Notes: generated by a model from the sequence alone, not told the origin. A stretch of 64,000 bases of DNA from Burkholderia sp. IMCC1007 (GCF_027257875.1 NZ_JAPVQY010000024.1:1-64000); one strand, 5' to 3'; counted from the stretch's first letter, positions 18,460 to 27,990 are shown. Numbers and translations are program-made.

Positions 18460-21261
18460 CTATGATTTTTTCTTGGTGAACTGCACTGCCAGCCTCTCGA
18501 CCTGATCGCCATCAATCGCCGGCAGCGTACCGGCCGCGTCGGTCGTCGAATTCGGGAGCACCGTGGACGAGTTTTTTACCCGACCGTCGAATCCGGCAGC
18601 CGCGTCGCCGTCAGCGGGATGGATCAATTTCGGCACTCGGCCGAGTGTGTCCTCAGAGAATTTCGGCATATCCACCTTCATACTCGCCGGCCCACCCCAC
18701 GAATGCCCCGCCGACTTCACGGTAAAAGCCCCCGGGCACCCCAACTCGATATCGCCGCCACTCAGCTTCAGATACGCCCCGCCGGACGTCACGAACACGA
18801 CTTCCTCACTCGCCGCGCCAGTCAGCTTCCCGCCCGCCGCCGTCAATTGAATGTCCTTCGCCGAATCGACTCGCGTATCGTCGTTCTGCGACTGAATCGT
18901 CACCTTCCCGTGATTCGCGATCGCCGATACGCCTTCGCTGTGCGCGAACATCGCGACACCGTGACCGGCATGCAGATTGATGCGCTCGCCGCTCGCGACC
19001 TGCACGTGCCGCTGCGCGATCTGATCGATGTTCTCGCCCGCATACACGACGTGCGTCTTCGGCGTGACGTTGAGCGACCCCGACTGCGCGCCGAACGCCA
19101 TCAACGCAGGCGCGTCGTCACCCGCTCCGGCCTGCGCGCCACCAGGCGTCCAGTTTCGAAACGCGTCGGCGAGGCTGTCCTGGCCCGCGGCATCGGCAGG
19201 CCGCCCGCCATGCTGGCCGGCATAGTCGCCGAGCGACTTGAAGAGCTCGGTGCATTGATCGAGCAGCCGAATCAATTCGTCGCGATCAAGCTGACCGCCA
19301 GCAGCCCGTGCACGCGCATAGGTCGACAGCAAAATGCCGCGAGCCGCGCGCAACGCCGCAGCGGCATCGGTGCGCAGCTCGGCCCCCTCGCCGCGATCGC
19401 TTCCGTGCCCACCATCGCGCGGCTGCGTCAGATAGCCGAGATTCAACTGGGTATGCGCGTGTTCGCTCGCCAACTGCGCGGAGATTTGCGACGGGGTATC
19501 GTCCAGACGCAGCTGGTTATGACGCCAGCCCTTGATTTCCTTGGTCTTGATACCCGACAGGTAGCGATTGCCGGGCAGCGCGCCGGTATCGCTGAAATTC
19601 GCGGGCGGGTTCGCACCGTTGCTCAGCACGCCGATGATGACCAGCCGATCGGGGTCGCCCGATAGACATCCGAGCAGAACTTCCATACCGACCCGCGGCA
19701 GGAACAGCGCACCGAACCCGCTGCCCGACAGGCTCGCGCCGACACGAACGGGCGCACTGTCGCCGGCGGAATCGTTCGTCCCGGCGCCTTGCGCGTGCGC
19801 ATGGTCGGCCGGGTCGAATCCGTGTATGCGCACGCGCACGCGCCCGGCCTCGTCGCAAAACACTTCCTCGCCCTCGGTGCCGACGATCGTGCCGGTCAGC
19901 AGGTGGACCGGCGGCACATCGACGTTCGGATCGTACGCGGGCTTGAGCGGCACGCCGCGCCGCACGCACGTGAAGCGGTTCTCGTAGCGCGTGTCGGTGT
20001 GCGCCGATCCGTCGGCAGGGGCCGCGGAAGCGGTTTGCGCGAGGTTCAGGCTCGCCGCGAAGAGCCCGCTCACGCGCCCCGTCAACTGCTTCGGCAGGTT
20101 GTTCAGGATCTCGTGCCGAACCGACGTGACCACGAACTGACGACGATCGACCGGCTTCATGTCGAGCTCGGGGTCGCCCGTCAGCGTGAACCAGTGACCG
20201 ACCGGCAGGTCGCGCACGCCGCTGATCCCGTCGTAACGTTCGGCTTCGAACTGGTGTGCGAGCATCCGGTCGCGCGTGATGCGGTCGTGATCGCGCCACG
20301 AATCGCCGACGTGCGGAATGTCGATCGCGACGTCGGTCAGCAGGTGCGCGAGGTCGTTCCCGGCTTCGCCCTGGTTGATGCCGGTGACGGCCGTGGAATC
20401 GTCTGCACGAGCCGTCTTGTAATCCCACGACGAGCGGCGCACCTTGCCGGACGACAGGCTCTGGCCGTGCGCGAACAGCGTCACGGTGTCGCGTTGCCCG
20501 ACCGCGGCGTCGCGCGGATGAAGACGCAGCACACCGGTCGGCGCCTCCGTCACGCGATACGGGTCGTCGCAGAATATCAGCGTGTGAATCGGCCGCTCGC
20601 CGGCCGGCCCGCGCGCAGCGTCGACCATCCCGGCCTTCGCGAAGACCGTGATGCCTTCCCGGCGCAGCAGACGCCGGATGAAATGCGCGTCGGACTCGTT
20701 GACCTGCCGCGTGAGTTCGCGCACCGGATAGCGCTCGACATCCAGTCCCGACAGGTCGAAGTCGAATGCCCGCGCGAGCGCGGAACTGCGCTGCCTCCAC
20801 TCGTTCATCAGCGTCGCGAGGATTTCCGGCACGCTGCGCGACCGGAACACGCGGGCGTTGGTGCGGCGATCCATCAGCGACAACGCGTCGCACACGTGTA
20901 GTTGATAGACGGTCAGCTCGCCGTCGGATTGGCCGGTGCGCACTTCGCGCACGATCGCATTGATCGCGCGCACGCGGCCCCGATCGGTCGTCAGCCGGAC
21001 CGAAACGGGCAGGCCGAGAAACAGCGTCGGCGACAAATGATCGTGGGTCGACACGCAGGTCAGCGTGCCTTCGATGCCGGACATCAGCCCCTCGCGGATA
21101 TCAGCGTGGTGAAGCGCCAGCAGATAGCCGACCGCGCGTTGCGCCTGTCCGAAATGAAGGGCGACCGGACGCTGGTTCAAGTCACCGAGACCGGACGCCA
21201 GATGCCGGAACGTGGTTGCGATCGACATCGCCATGCCAGGGTCGTGCTTGTTTCCGGCCAT
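18460..21261 (-). CDS. vgrG: T6SS spike protein VgrG with DUF2345 extension
   Basis: 933 residues. The gp27-like base covers about 25-400 (RYPVRELTRQVNESDAHFIRRLL, REGITVF), and the gp5-like OB fold is near 450-560 (LTGTIVGTEGEEVFCDEAGR, SGSGFGALFLPRVGMEVLLG). A DUF2345 beta-helix follows around 690-850, and a basic C-terminus ends FTKKKS, possibly the docking point for cargo. VgrG trimers form the puncturing tip of the type VI machine. No structural T6SS genes are in the window, so this is an orphan cargo island served by a machine encoded elsewhere. The ATG at 21261 is 2 bases beyond the stop of the response-regulator gene, implying translational coupling. The frame reads further upstream but only as a shadow of that gene. 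Confidence 0.93.
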   Translation of the reverse strand: MAGNKHDPGMAMSIATTFRHLASGLGDLNQRPVALHFGQAQRAVGYLLALHHADIREGLMSGIEGTLTCVSTHDHLSPTLFLGLPVSVRLTTDRGRVRAINAIVREVRTGQSDGELTVYQLHVCDALSLMDRRTNARVFRSRSVPEILATLMNEWRQRSSALARAFDFDLSGLDVERYPVRELTRQVNESDAHFIRRLLRREGITVFAKAGMVDAARGPAGERPIHTLIFCDDPYRVTEAPTGVLRLHPRDAAVGQRDTVTLFAHGQSLSSGKVRRSSWDYKTARADDSTAVTGINQGEAGNDLAHLLTDVAIDIPHVGDSWRDHDRITRDRMLAHQFEAERYDGISGVRDLPVGHWFTLTGDPELDMKPVDRRQFVVTSVRHEILNNLPKQLTGRVSGLFAASLNLAQTASAAPADGSAHTDTRYENRFTCVRRGVPLKPAYDPNVDVPPVHLLTGTIVGTEGEEVFCDEAGRVRVRIHGFDPADHAHAQGAGTNDSAGDSAPVRVGASLSGSGFGALFLPRVGMEVLLGCLSGDPDRLVIIGVLSNGANPPANFSDTGALPGNRYLSGIKTKEIKGWRHNQLRLDDTPSQISAQLASEHAHTQLNLGYLTQPRDGGHGSDRGEGAELRTDAAAALRAARGILLSTYARARAAGGQLDRDELIRLLDQCTELFKSLGDYAGQHGGRPADAAGQDSLADAFRNWTPGGAQAGAGDDAPALMAFGAQSGSLNVTPKTHVVYAGENIDQIAQRHVQVASGERINLHAGHGVAMFAHSEGVSAIANHGKVTIQSQNDDTRVDSAKDIQLTAAGGKLTGAASEEVVFVTSGGAYLKLSGGDIELGCPGAFTVKSAGHSWGGPASMKVDMPKFSEDTLGRVPKLIHPADGDAAAGFDGRVKNSSTVLPNSTTDAAGTLPAIDGDQVERLAVQFTKKKS

Positions 21262-21263
21262 GC

Positions 21264-21941
21264 CTATCGCACCCCGCCCGGCCGGCTCGCCGTCCTGCTG
21301 CCGGCGAAGCCAAGCCCCGCGGCCCGCTGGACGAGCTCGATGTCGTTGGTCGCGCCGAGCTTCTTCATCGCGCTGATCTTCTGCGCACTGACCGTCTGCT
21401 TGCCCTTGTTCAGCCGCTGCGCGATCATCTTGATCGGAACGCCGGCCAGATACAGGCGAATCACCTCGATCTCGCGCATCGACAACTTCACGGGCTGCCG
21501 GTCCTGTTCGGCGAGTGCGTCGACCGCGCGCCGCACGAGCGGCGACAGATAGTATCCGCCGCTGTAGCTGGAATGGATCGCCGTCACGATGTGGCCGACT
21601 TCGTCGAACTTGCTGACGAGGCTCGCGCCGCCTTGCGCGAGGATCGAACGGAAGATCACCGGGTTCTCGTTGCCGACCAGCGCGACGATGCCGACGTTCG
21701 GGCGCGTGCGCCGCAGCCAGTCGAACAGCGCGAGGCCGTCCATTTGCGCGTCGGCGCCGATCGAATAATCGATCAGCACGATGTCGCATTCGATCGTGCC
21801 GAGCGCCACGACGAGTTCGCCCGGAGACCGATAGACGCCCACGAGCTCGATCGCGCACGCGTCGACGGCAATGTGTTCCATGCCCGCCAGCGTCAACGGC
21901 CAGTCGTACGCGAAAACGGTGCGAATCCTGAATTTCCCCAT
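21264..21941 (-). CDS. RcsB/NarL-type response regulator heading the vgrG operon
   Basis: 225 residues. The receiver domain (1-130) has the phospho-acceptor D58 in DIVLIDYS. The LuxR-type helix-turn-helix (about 148-210) reads LSMREIEVIRLYLAGVPIKMIAQRLNKGKQTVSAQKISAM. This arrangement, with KQTVSAQKI instead of the usual TVKNHL, is characteristic of RcsB-like regulators. A Gly/Arg tail ends the protein. No sensor kinase is adjacent. The stop lies 2 bases from vgrG, so the regulator and the T6SS cargo are probably one operon and the regulator may control it. Confidence 0.88.
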   Translation of the reverse strand: MGKFRIRTVFAYDWPLTLAGMEHIAVDACAIELVGVYRSPGELVVALGTIECDIVLIDYSIGADAQMDGLALFDWLRRTRPNVGIVALVGNENPVIFRSILAQGGASLVSKFDEVGHIVTAIHSSYSGGYYLSPLVRRAVDALAEQDRQPVKLSMREIEVIRLYLAGVPIKMIAQRLNKGKQTVSAQKISAMKKLGATNDIELVQRAAGLGFAGSRTASRPGGVR

Positions 21942-22314
21942 GCGCAGTTCCAGAAGGTTCGCCGGGCCGCGCGTCGCGGAATGCAGGCACGCGGCCGGAT
22001 CGGCGTTGAATCGACGGTCAGGATATTTTTATCCTGAACGTTATTCTATGAAGCGGCGCGCGGTCGGGATATCGGACGGTGTATAAACCGGCCTTCAGAG
22101 ACGTAATACAAGTTTGATATTTGCGCTGATTCGTTCGTTCTGCGGCAACCGGAGTCGGCCGGATGGCCGACGTTGCGGGCCGCGCGGGCCGCATGGCCGG
22201 CCCGCGGGGTAAAATTGCCGCCTTTGCACGCATTCCGGGCGACCGGCCGGCGGCAGCGCGCCGATGGCAGCCGCGCCGCCCCGAGCGCCCGCAGCCCGAA
22301 CATCCGCTTCTCCC
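21942..22314. other. Divergent intergenic region, no gene seen
   Basis: Contains the promoters of the leftward response-regulator/T6SS operon and the rightward hypothetical gene. An AT-rich stretch (22020-22130) holds AATATAAAA-type sequence suited to the leftward promoter. Only short shadow frames are present. Confidence 0.5.
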
Positions 22315-22806
22315 ATGACCGAATCCGACCTGCAATCCGACGACACCTCCATCCACGAAGACGGCCTCTGGCGCGACAACGGCTGGACGGCACGCATCAT
22401 CAAGAACGAAGACGACGACGGCTGGGCCGTCGAGATGATCAAGGACGGCGAGTCCGAGCCCGCGCTGGTCGGCCCGTGGACGATGGGCCGCGACAAGAAG
22501 AATCCGAAACCGATGGACGCGAACGCGTTCCGCACGCTCGTGAAGACCGCGACCGAGGTGCTGATGCGCCACGCGCAGCAGCGCCGCGCGATGCTGCACA
22601 AGGAAGTGACGGTTCAGGGCGAAGATGGCCAGGAAGTGTCGGTCACGCTCGACATCGTGCCGGACGAGTTCGAGCCGTACGCGGAGCTGAAGGCGTTCGA
22701 CCCGTACGGCGAGCTGCTGGCCGACGCGAAGGTATCCGCGGGGTTCAAGCTCAACAAGGCCAGTGCCCAGCGCTGGGTCGAATCGGGCTTCGAACGTCCG
22801 GCCTGA
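22315..22806 (+). CDS. Conserved hypothetical protein
   Basis: 163 residues without signal peptide or membrane helix. It is acidic at the N-terminus (MTESDLQSDDTSIHEDG) and then globular: WTARIIKNEDDDGWAVEMIKDG, ANAFRTLVKTATEVLMRH and VSVTLDIVPDEFEPYAEL. Codon use and third-position G+C fit the genome, and the frame is free of stops for its whole length. I believe close relatives are widespread in Burkholderiaceae, but I know no function. The ATG at 22315 was chosen because upstream residues are Ala/Pro-rich and lack a ribosome site. Confidence 0.75.
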   Translation: MTESDLQSDDTSIHEDGLWRDNGWTARIIKNEDDDGWAVEMIKDGESEPALVGPWTMGRDKKNPKPMDANAFRTLVKTATEVLMRHAQQRRAMLHKEVTVQGEDGQEVSVTLDIVPDEFEPYAELKAFDPYGELLADAKVSAGFKLNKASAQRWVESGFERPA

Positions 22807-22887
22807 CGCGGGCGCCGGCGGCACGACGCCGCCGGGCCCGCATTGCGCCGCGCCGCCCCGGGGCGCCCCGGGGCGGCGCGGTCGGCA

Positions 22888-24309
22888 TCAGCCGTGCAGG
22901 CCGTGCGCGATCATCAGCCGATACAGCGTCGCGCGCGACACGCCCAGCTCCGCGGCAACGTCCGCATGCTGGTGCCGATGGCGCAGCAGCGTTTCCTCGA
23001 TCTTGCGCCGCTCCGCGTGCCGGCGCGCTTCCGCGAGGGTCGGCGGCTGGCGCGACGTGTACGGGTTCAATTCGAGATCGGCGGCCGAGATCAGCGGCCC
23101 GTTCGTCATCACGACCGCGAACCGGATCCGGTTGATCAGCTCGCGCACGTTGCCGGGCCATGCATAGTTGTGGATCGCCTCGATCGCACACGGCATGAAG
23201 CCGCGGATCCGGTGCGAGCTGTCGCCGCGATAGCGCCGCAGCACGTGCTCGGCGAGCAGCATGATGTCGCGGCCGCGCGCGCGCAGCGGCGGTTCGTCGA
23301 TGCGCAGCACGCACAGGCGGTAAAACAGGTCTGCACGAAAACGCCCGTCCTCCATCGCGGCCTCGAGATCGACGTGGGTCGCGGACACGATCCGCACGTC
23401 CACCGGAATCGACGCGTGGCCGCCCAGCCGCTCGATCTTGCCTTCCTGCAGGAAGCGCAACAGGCTTGCCTGGCTCTCGAACGGCATGTCGCCGATCTCG
23501 TCGAGAAACAACGTGCCGCCGTGCGCGGCCTCGATGCGGCCGATCTTGCGCTGGTGCGCGCCGGTAAATGCGCCGCGCTCGTAACCGAACAGCTCGGCCT
23601 GCAGCAGCGTCGGCGGAATCGCCGCGCAATTCACGGCGACGAACGGCGCAGCGGCGCGCGACGACTGCTGATGGATCGCGGCGGCGGTCAGCTCCTTGCC
23701 GGTACCGGATTCGCCGGCGATGAAGACGGTCGCCTCGGTGTTGGCGACCTTGCGGATCGTCGCGAACAGGCGGCGCATCGCGTCGCACGCGCCGATCATC
23801 GTGCCGCCGGGCGGTGCGGCATCAACGGCCGGGCCGCCTTCGGACAGCTTCATCATCCCGTATGCGTGGCCGACGAGATAACCGATGGTCGCGTCCGCGC
23901 TCCCGTGGCGCACGTAGTCGAAACAGCACTGTCGGATCAGGCGCGCAACCGCCGTATCGCGCAGCCCGTCGTCGTCGGTGAGCGCAACCCAGCCGACGCG
24001 CGGATCGCGCAGCAGCGTCTCGAGCGCCGCGACGTCGGGCGACGCGAAATCGCCGAAGTCGACGATGCCCGCATGCAGCCGGTTCGCCTTGACGAGATTG
24101 AGTGCGTCCGCAACGGTTTTCGCGCGCCATACGTCCCAGCCGCGCGACGCGAGATAGTCGACCAGCGCGGCGGCGGGATGCTGCGACAGATAGATGAGCG
24201 GCCGCGACGGCGCCGCGTGGTGGCGCCGGGCCGTCACGAACGGCGGCATGCAGACATCCCGTGCGCCCGCCTCCGGGCCTGACAAGCTGATGGGAGAGCA
24301 ATAGTTCAC
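22888..24309 (-). CDS. Sigma-54-dependent transcriptional activator (Fis-type HTH)
   Basis: About 473 residues. The N-terminal domain (35-150) is receiver-like (LIYLSQHPAAALVDYLASRG, AGIVDFGDFASPD) but lacks an obvious acid triad, as in VpsR-type regulators. The AAA+ domain has Walker A GESGTGKE, the sigma-54 contact loop ERGAFTGAH, Walker B GGTLFLDEIGD and the arginine-finger region. A C-terminal Fis helix-turn-helix ends the protein (AAELGVSRATLYRLM). A GTG at 24309 with GAGG five bases upstream was chosen; the ATG at 24249 has none. It follows, on the same strand, five genes for exported proteins. Control of that cluster is an attractive but unproven idea. Confidence 0.85.
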   Translation of the reverse strand: MNYCSPISLSGPEAGARDVCMPPFVTARRHHAAPSRPLIYLSQHPAAALVDYLASRGWDVWRAKTVADALNLVKANRLHAGIVDFGDFASPDVAALETLLRDPRVGWVALTDDDGLRDTAVARLIRQCCFDYVRHGSADATIGYLVGHAYGMMKLSEGGPAVDAAPPGGTMIGACDAMRRLFATIRKVANTEATVFIAGESGTGKELTAAAIHQQSSRAAAPFVAVNCAAIPPTLLQAELFGYERGAFTGAHQRKIGRIEAAHGGTLFLDEIGDMPFESQASLLRFLQEGKIERLGGHASIPVDVRIVSATHVDLEAAMEDGRFRADLFYRLCVLRIDEPPLRARGRDIMLLAEHVLRRYRGDSSHRIRGFMPCAIEAIHNYAWPGNVRELINRIRFAVVMTNGPLISAADLELNPYTSRQPPTLAEARRHAERRKIEETLLRHRHQHADVAAELGVSRATLYRLMIAHGLHG

Positions 24310-24421
24310 GATGGCCTCGCCGCTTGAGGTGGTCCGGCGGACAGCCCGGTGCGCAACGATGCGCGACGGGTCTTCCCGCGCGCTCGCGGCGCTGTCGGCG
24401 TGTCCGCCCGATGATGTTTCA

Positions 24422-25006
24422 TCAGCGGCAGAACACGACCCGCTGCGTATAGATTTGCGGTTCCGCGACCGGACCCGCTGGCTGGTTGAGTTCATGGTTG
24501 TAGGGCCGGTAGACCTTGCCGTTCACTGTGACGTCCGTCGCACGCGCCGTCTCGATCGTGTTCAGGCCGTTGCGTTGCCAGTCGCTGACACGGGCCGACG
24601 CCGAGACGCTCGACTCGCCGGCGATCTTCTGCGTGATCGCGCTGCTGTCGGTCCACGGTTGCGTGCGCATGTCCTCCGCGTGCTGCATCGCGCCGACCGT
24701 CTTGCCCGTCGATGCCGGCCCGGCCTGCGCTTCGAACGGCGTGCCGCGACCGTATGGCGGCGATTGCCACGAAGGCGCATGGCCTTCCTCCGGCAGCATG
24801 TAGATCACCTGCGGATCGCCGACCATCATCATCGGCATGCATGCCGTGTTGTCCGGGCGGCCGAGCGTCGTCAGCGCCTGCTGCACGCTCGCTGCATTCG
24901 CAACCGTCTGCTCGCTCAGGATCACGAAGACCGCAGGGTTCTGGAAAACCAACTGTGCGGCAGCTTGTGTGCCGTACAGCAATAGAGCGACCAAAAAGAT
25001 CCTCAT
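24422..25006 (-). CDS. Exported hypothetical protein (last gene of the Gly/Ser-rich cluster)
   Basis: 194 residues with a signal peptide (MRIFLVALLLYGTQAAAQ). The mature part has two Cys residues (TACMPMM and the C-terminal VVFCR), which could form a disulfide. QTVANAASVQQALTTLGRP and AGESSVSASARVSDWQRNGLNTI are notable stretches. AAGGAGG precedes the ATG at 25006. No family was recognised. It may be an accessory or chaperone-like periplasmic protein for the surface proteins encoded upstream on the same strand. Confidence 0.72.
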   Translation of the reverse strand: MRIFLVALLLYGTQAAAQLVFQNPAVFVILSEQTVANAASVQQALTTLGRPDNTACMPMMMVGDPQVIYMLPEEGHAPSWQSPPYGRGTPFEAQAGPASTGKTVGAMQHAEDMRTQPWTDSSAITQKIAGESSVSASARVSDWQRNGLNTIETARATDVTVNGKVYRPYNHELNQPAGPVAEPQIYTQRVVFCR

Positions 25007-25161
25007 GATTGAGGCCTCCTTGTACCCTCGACAGGCAAAAAGAGGTGTTGACCTCGGGGATGGGACCAACACCCGTCAAACCTGCAACGCTCGTCGCGCC
25101 GCGGGTTTCCGCGGCTCCCGCACGACCGGCGTGCGGTCGCGCGGAAGTCGCACCCGCGTGC

Positions 25162-27009
25162 TTACGACGACGTGCTCGTCGAGATGACGGTCGGAGCCGG
25201 CAAGACAGGAGCGGCCGGGGCAGCCTGCTGGTCGACGGTCGGCGCGAGATCCTTCGCCTGGTCGGTCACGGCCGGCGATTCGACGGCCGGTGCCGGTGCG
25301 GCAGCGGATTCGACCGCGGCCGGCGCCTTCGCATCGACAGCCGGCGTGTCGGCAACAGCGGCCGCTGCGGCGGGCTGCGCAGCTTCGGGGGCCGGTGCTT
25401 CGGCTGCTGCTTGCGGTGCGGCATCGGCAGCCTTCGCATCGAGCGCGGGTGCGGGCGTTGCAGCAGCGTCGGCCTGCGGTGCGGCGTCGGTCGCGGCCGG
25501 GGCGGCTTGCGCGGCATCCTGCGTCTTCCTGTCGACGGCCGGCTGCGCCGCGGCTTGCGCGACGTTGTCGGTCGCGGCCGGTGCCGGTTCCGGAGCCTTG
25601 TCGGCCACTGCCGGTGCGGGCTCCGGTGCCTTCTCGGCCACTGCCGGTGCGGGTTCCGGTGCCTCGTCGGCCACTGCCGGTGCGGGTTCCGGTGCCTTGT
25701 CGGCGACTGCCGGCGCGGGTTCCGGTGCCTTGTCGGCCACTGCTGGTGCGGGCTCCGGTGCCTTGTCGGCCACTGCCGGTGCGGGTTCCGGTGCCTTGTC
25801 GGCCACTGCCGGTGCGGGTTCCGGTGCCTTCTCGGCCACTGCCGGTGCGGGCTCCGGTGCCTTGTCGGCTACCGCCGGTGCGGGCTCCGGTGCCTTGTCG
25901 GCCACTGCCGGTGCGGGTTCCGGTGCCTTGGCGGCAACCGCAGGCGCAGGTTCCGCTGCCTTCTCGGCGACGGCCGGCGCGGCGACGATGGCGGCTGCAG
26001 GGACCGCGGCCATCGCGGCCGGTGCGACGGCAGGCACTGCCGCCACCGCAGGCGCGACCGCAGGTGCTGCCGCCGCAACCGGCGCGGCGACTGCCGCCGG
26101 CACGGCCGCAGCAGCCTGGGACGCCTTCACCGCAGCCGCTTGTACGGCGGCCGGCACTGCGCTGACAGCAGGCGCGGGCATCGGTGCCGGGATCGGCGCG
26201 GACTGGACGGCCGTCGTCGCGACCGGGCGCGTCTGCACGGGTGCCGGTGCGGCTGCGTCGAGCGGCGGCAGGCCCATGCGGTTGCGTACCAGCGGGTCGC
26301 GATACTTCACGTCGTCGGCGACGGTCGCGTCGGCGGACGGCGCCACGTTCGAGCGCGCCAGCGGCGCGGTCGTGCCCGGGCACAGGTGGCCGGTCGCTTC
26401 CACCGCACGCCGGTTCGCATCGCTCTGGCAGAGCAGCGCGAGCGCAACGTCGGTCAACCCCATCGCACGGAATTCACGCGCATCGAGACGGCGCACGCAA
26501 GCCTGATCGACGAGCGTCGTGCCGCCGGTCGCGCCGAACCCCGGGAACGACACGCCGACGCTCACCGAGCCCATGCAGGTATCGGACAGCGTGGTCGTGA
26601 GGCCGGGTGCCTGGATCGCCGGGTTCGTCTTGATCGTCTGGGTACCCGAATAGTTGACGTTTTCCGACGCCTGGGTGTTGTACGGGCTGGTGCCGGGTGC
26701 GCCGGCCGACGCGAGGGTGCTCCCGCCCTGTGGTGTCACGTTCGAACCGCCGCTCGTGCTGGACGGCAACGTCACGTTCACGTTCACGCTCGAATTGCCG
26801 CTCCCGCGCACGCCACTGCTGCTGGTCGCATTGCCGCCGGTCGACGTGTTCGTGTTCCTGTTCATGCTCGAGCCGCCGCCCTGGCTGATCGCCGTCGACG
26901 AGGTCGACGACTGCGCGCTCGAACTCGAGTCGGCGGTTTGCGCTTGGGCACCGATCGTGGTCATCGCGAACATTGCCGCACATGCCACCTTGATCTTGTT
27001 GCTGTTCAT
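25162..27009 (-). CDS. Exported protein with Ser/Asn-rich head and Pro/Ala repeat tail
   Basis: 615 residues. It has a signal peptide ending at AMTTIGAQA, then a Ser/Thr/Asn/Gly-rich region (about 25-115), and then a compact middle domain with four Cys (TLSDTCMGSVSVGVSFPGFG, VDQACVRRLDAREFRAMG, ALLCQSDANRRAVE, GHLCPG). A long Ala/Pro/Val tail contains about twelve 11-residue repeats of the type DKAPEPAPAVA. The tail looks like a rigid periplasm- or wall-spanning rod. No family is recognised with confidence; the Cys domain resembles domains I have seen in phage-related or surface hypothetical proteins. GGAGAA precedes the ATG at 27009. Confidence 0.78.
   Translation of the reverse strand: MNSNKIKVACAAMFAMTTIGAQAQTADSSSSAQSSTSSTAISQGGGSSMNRNTNTSTGGNATSSSGVRGSGNSSVNVNVTLPSSTSGGSNVTPQGGSTLASAGAPGTSPYNTQASENVNYSGTQTIKTNPAIQAPGLTTTLSDTCMGSVSVGVSFPGFGATGGTTLVDQACVRRLDAREFRAMGLTDVALALLCQSDANRRAVEATGHLCPGTTAPLARSNVAPSADATVADDVKYRDPLVRNRMGLPPLDAAAPAPVQTRPVATTAVQSAPIPAPMPAPAVSAVPAAVQAAAVKASQAAAAVPAAVAAPVAAAAPAVAPAVAAVPAVAPAAMAAVPAAAIVAAPAVAEKAAEPAPAVAAKAPEPAPAVADKAPEPAPAVADKAPEPAPAVAEKAPEPAPAVADKAPEPAPAVADKAPEPAPAVADKAPEPAPAVADKAPEPAPAVADEAPEPAPAVAEKAPEPAPAVADKAPEPAPAATDNVAQAAAQPAVDRKTQDAAQAAPAATDAAPQADAAATPAPALDAKAADAAPQAAAEAPAPEAAQPAAAAAVADTPAVDAKAPAAVESAAAPAPAVESPAVTDQAKDLAPTVDQQAAPAAPVLPAPTVISTSTSS
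25583..25978 (-). repeat. 33-bp in-frame tandem repeat (about 12 units)
   Basis: Units encode (D/E/A)-K-A-P-E-P-A-P-A-V-A with few changes, and the DNA period is 33 bases. Homogeneity of neighbouring units suggests gain and loss by recombination, so copy number probably differs between strains. Confidence 0.9.
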
Positions 27010-27053
27010 TTCATTCTCCGGACGAGGTTTGACCTCCCACCCAGGCAACCGTA

Positions 27054-27326
27054 CTAATTCCCCTGAATTCCTTCAGCTTTGCCTGCTTCCCCGAACTGCT
27101 TCCAGCCACTCCCCAGCTGGGACCAAGAGCCGCCCGACATTCCCGCCCATGGCTGAGAGTTCGGTGCCCCGATGGCACTGCCCGACGAAAGCGATTGTTG
27201 TTGTGACGGGTTGGTTGTAGGGTTTGACGTCTGCAAAGTCGATTGCACGTCCTCGGCAGCACGGTCAGCGCCATATGCCGTCAGAGACGCGAGCATCAGA
27301 GCGGCGGCAATCAGTTTCTGCTTCAT
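27054..27326 (-). CDS. Small exported Gln/Gly/Ser-rich protein
   Basis: 90 residues with signal peptide MKQKLIAAALMLASLTAYGA. The mature peptide is low in charge (TSNPTTNPSQQQSLSSG, MSGGSWSQLGSGWKQFGEAG), with several Trp in a Gly/Ser background. AAGGAG lies before the ATG at 27326. It lies 44 bases upstream of the repeat-protein gene, so the two are probably co-transcribed. No known family. Confidence 0.7.
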   Translation of the reverse strand: MKQKLIAAALMLASLTAYGADRAAEDVQSTLQTSNPTTNPSQQQSLSSGSAIGAPNSQPWAGMSGGSWSQLGSGWKQFGEAGKAEGIQGN

Positions 27327-27399
27327 GCCAACTCCTTACGGTGACAACAGGTGAGGCAAGAGACCAGCGTCGCTGGGAAACTGGTCCCCCAACACACTG

Positions 27400-27990
27400 T
27401 TACGGACTGCTTGCGGTTGCGCCAGAACTGCCTAGGCTGCCGCCCGATGCGGACGGTGATCCTGCCGGACCGGTACTCCACACGGTGGACGAGTTGAAGT
27501 GATTCGAACCCGCAACCGTCCCCGACCCGCCACTGCCGGTCCAGCCTGCAGCGCCGGCGTTGGCATTGCCGTTGTCGTTCGCACCCGTTGCCGTGTAGTG
27601 ATTTGCGCCGAGTACGATCGTGGCGGTGACACCGCCCGACAGCGCATTTGCGTTCTCGCTGCTCGTGCTGTTCCCGCCGAACGAGCCTGCGGCACCGATA
27701 CCGCCGCCTGCCGCGAACGCGCCCCCGTTCGTGCCGGAACCGCTGGCCGTCGAAGTCGAGTTGTGGAAGGCGGACGCCGTTCCGGCGGAACCATTGGGTG
27801 TGACGGTACTTCCTGAAGTCGCGCCCGCGACCGAATTCGAATTGCTCGTATAGCTGCCGGACCCGATCAATACCGAACCGGACACACCCGTCGCGACGGA
27901 TTGAGTCTGGTTCACTGTCGAGAGCCCGGCGGCCAGTACGGCCGACGATAGGGCTGTGAGCGCTACAGCTACAAAGACGTTGGCTTTCAT
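27400..27990 (-). CDS. Exported Gly/Ser/Asn-rich protein, possible fibre or adhesin subunit
   Basis: 196 residues: signal peptide MKANVFVAVALTALSSAVLA, then an almost uncharged sequence of Gly, Ser, Ala, Thr and Asn (SNSNSVAGATSGSTVTPNGS, GGAFAAGGGIGAAGSFGG, ANANAGAAGWTGSGGSG). There are no Cys and very few Lys or Arg. Such composition is found in amyloid-like fibres and biofilm matrix proteins. It shares local patterns with the 108-residue product encoded upstream (G-S/F-G-S/N-Y/F-T and GST-V). Function unproven. Confidence 0.75.
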   Translation of the reverse strand: MKANVFVAVALTALSSAVLAAGLSTVNQTQSVATGVSGSVLIGSGSYTSNSNSVAGATSGSTVTPNGSAGTASAFHNSTSTASGSGTNGGAFAAGGGIGAAGSFGGNSTSSENANALSGGVTATIVLGANHYTATGANDNGNANAGAAGWTGSGGSGTVAGSNHFNSSTVWSTGPAGSPSASGGSLGSSGATASSP

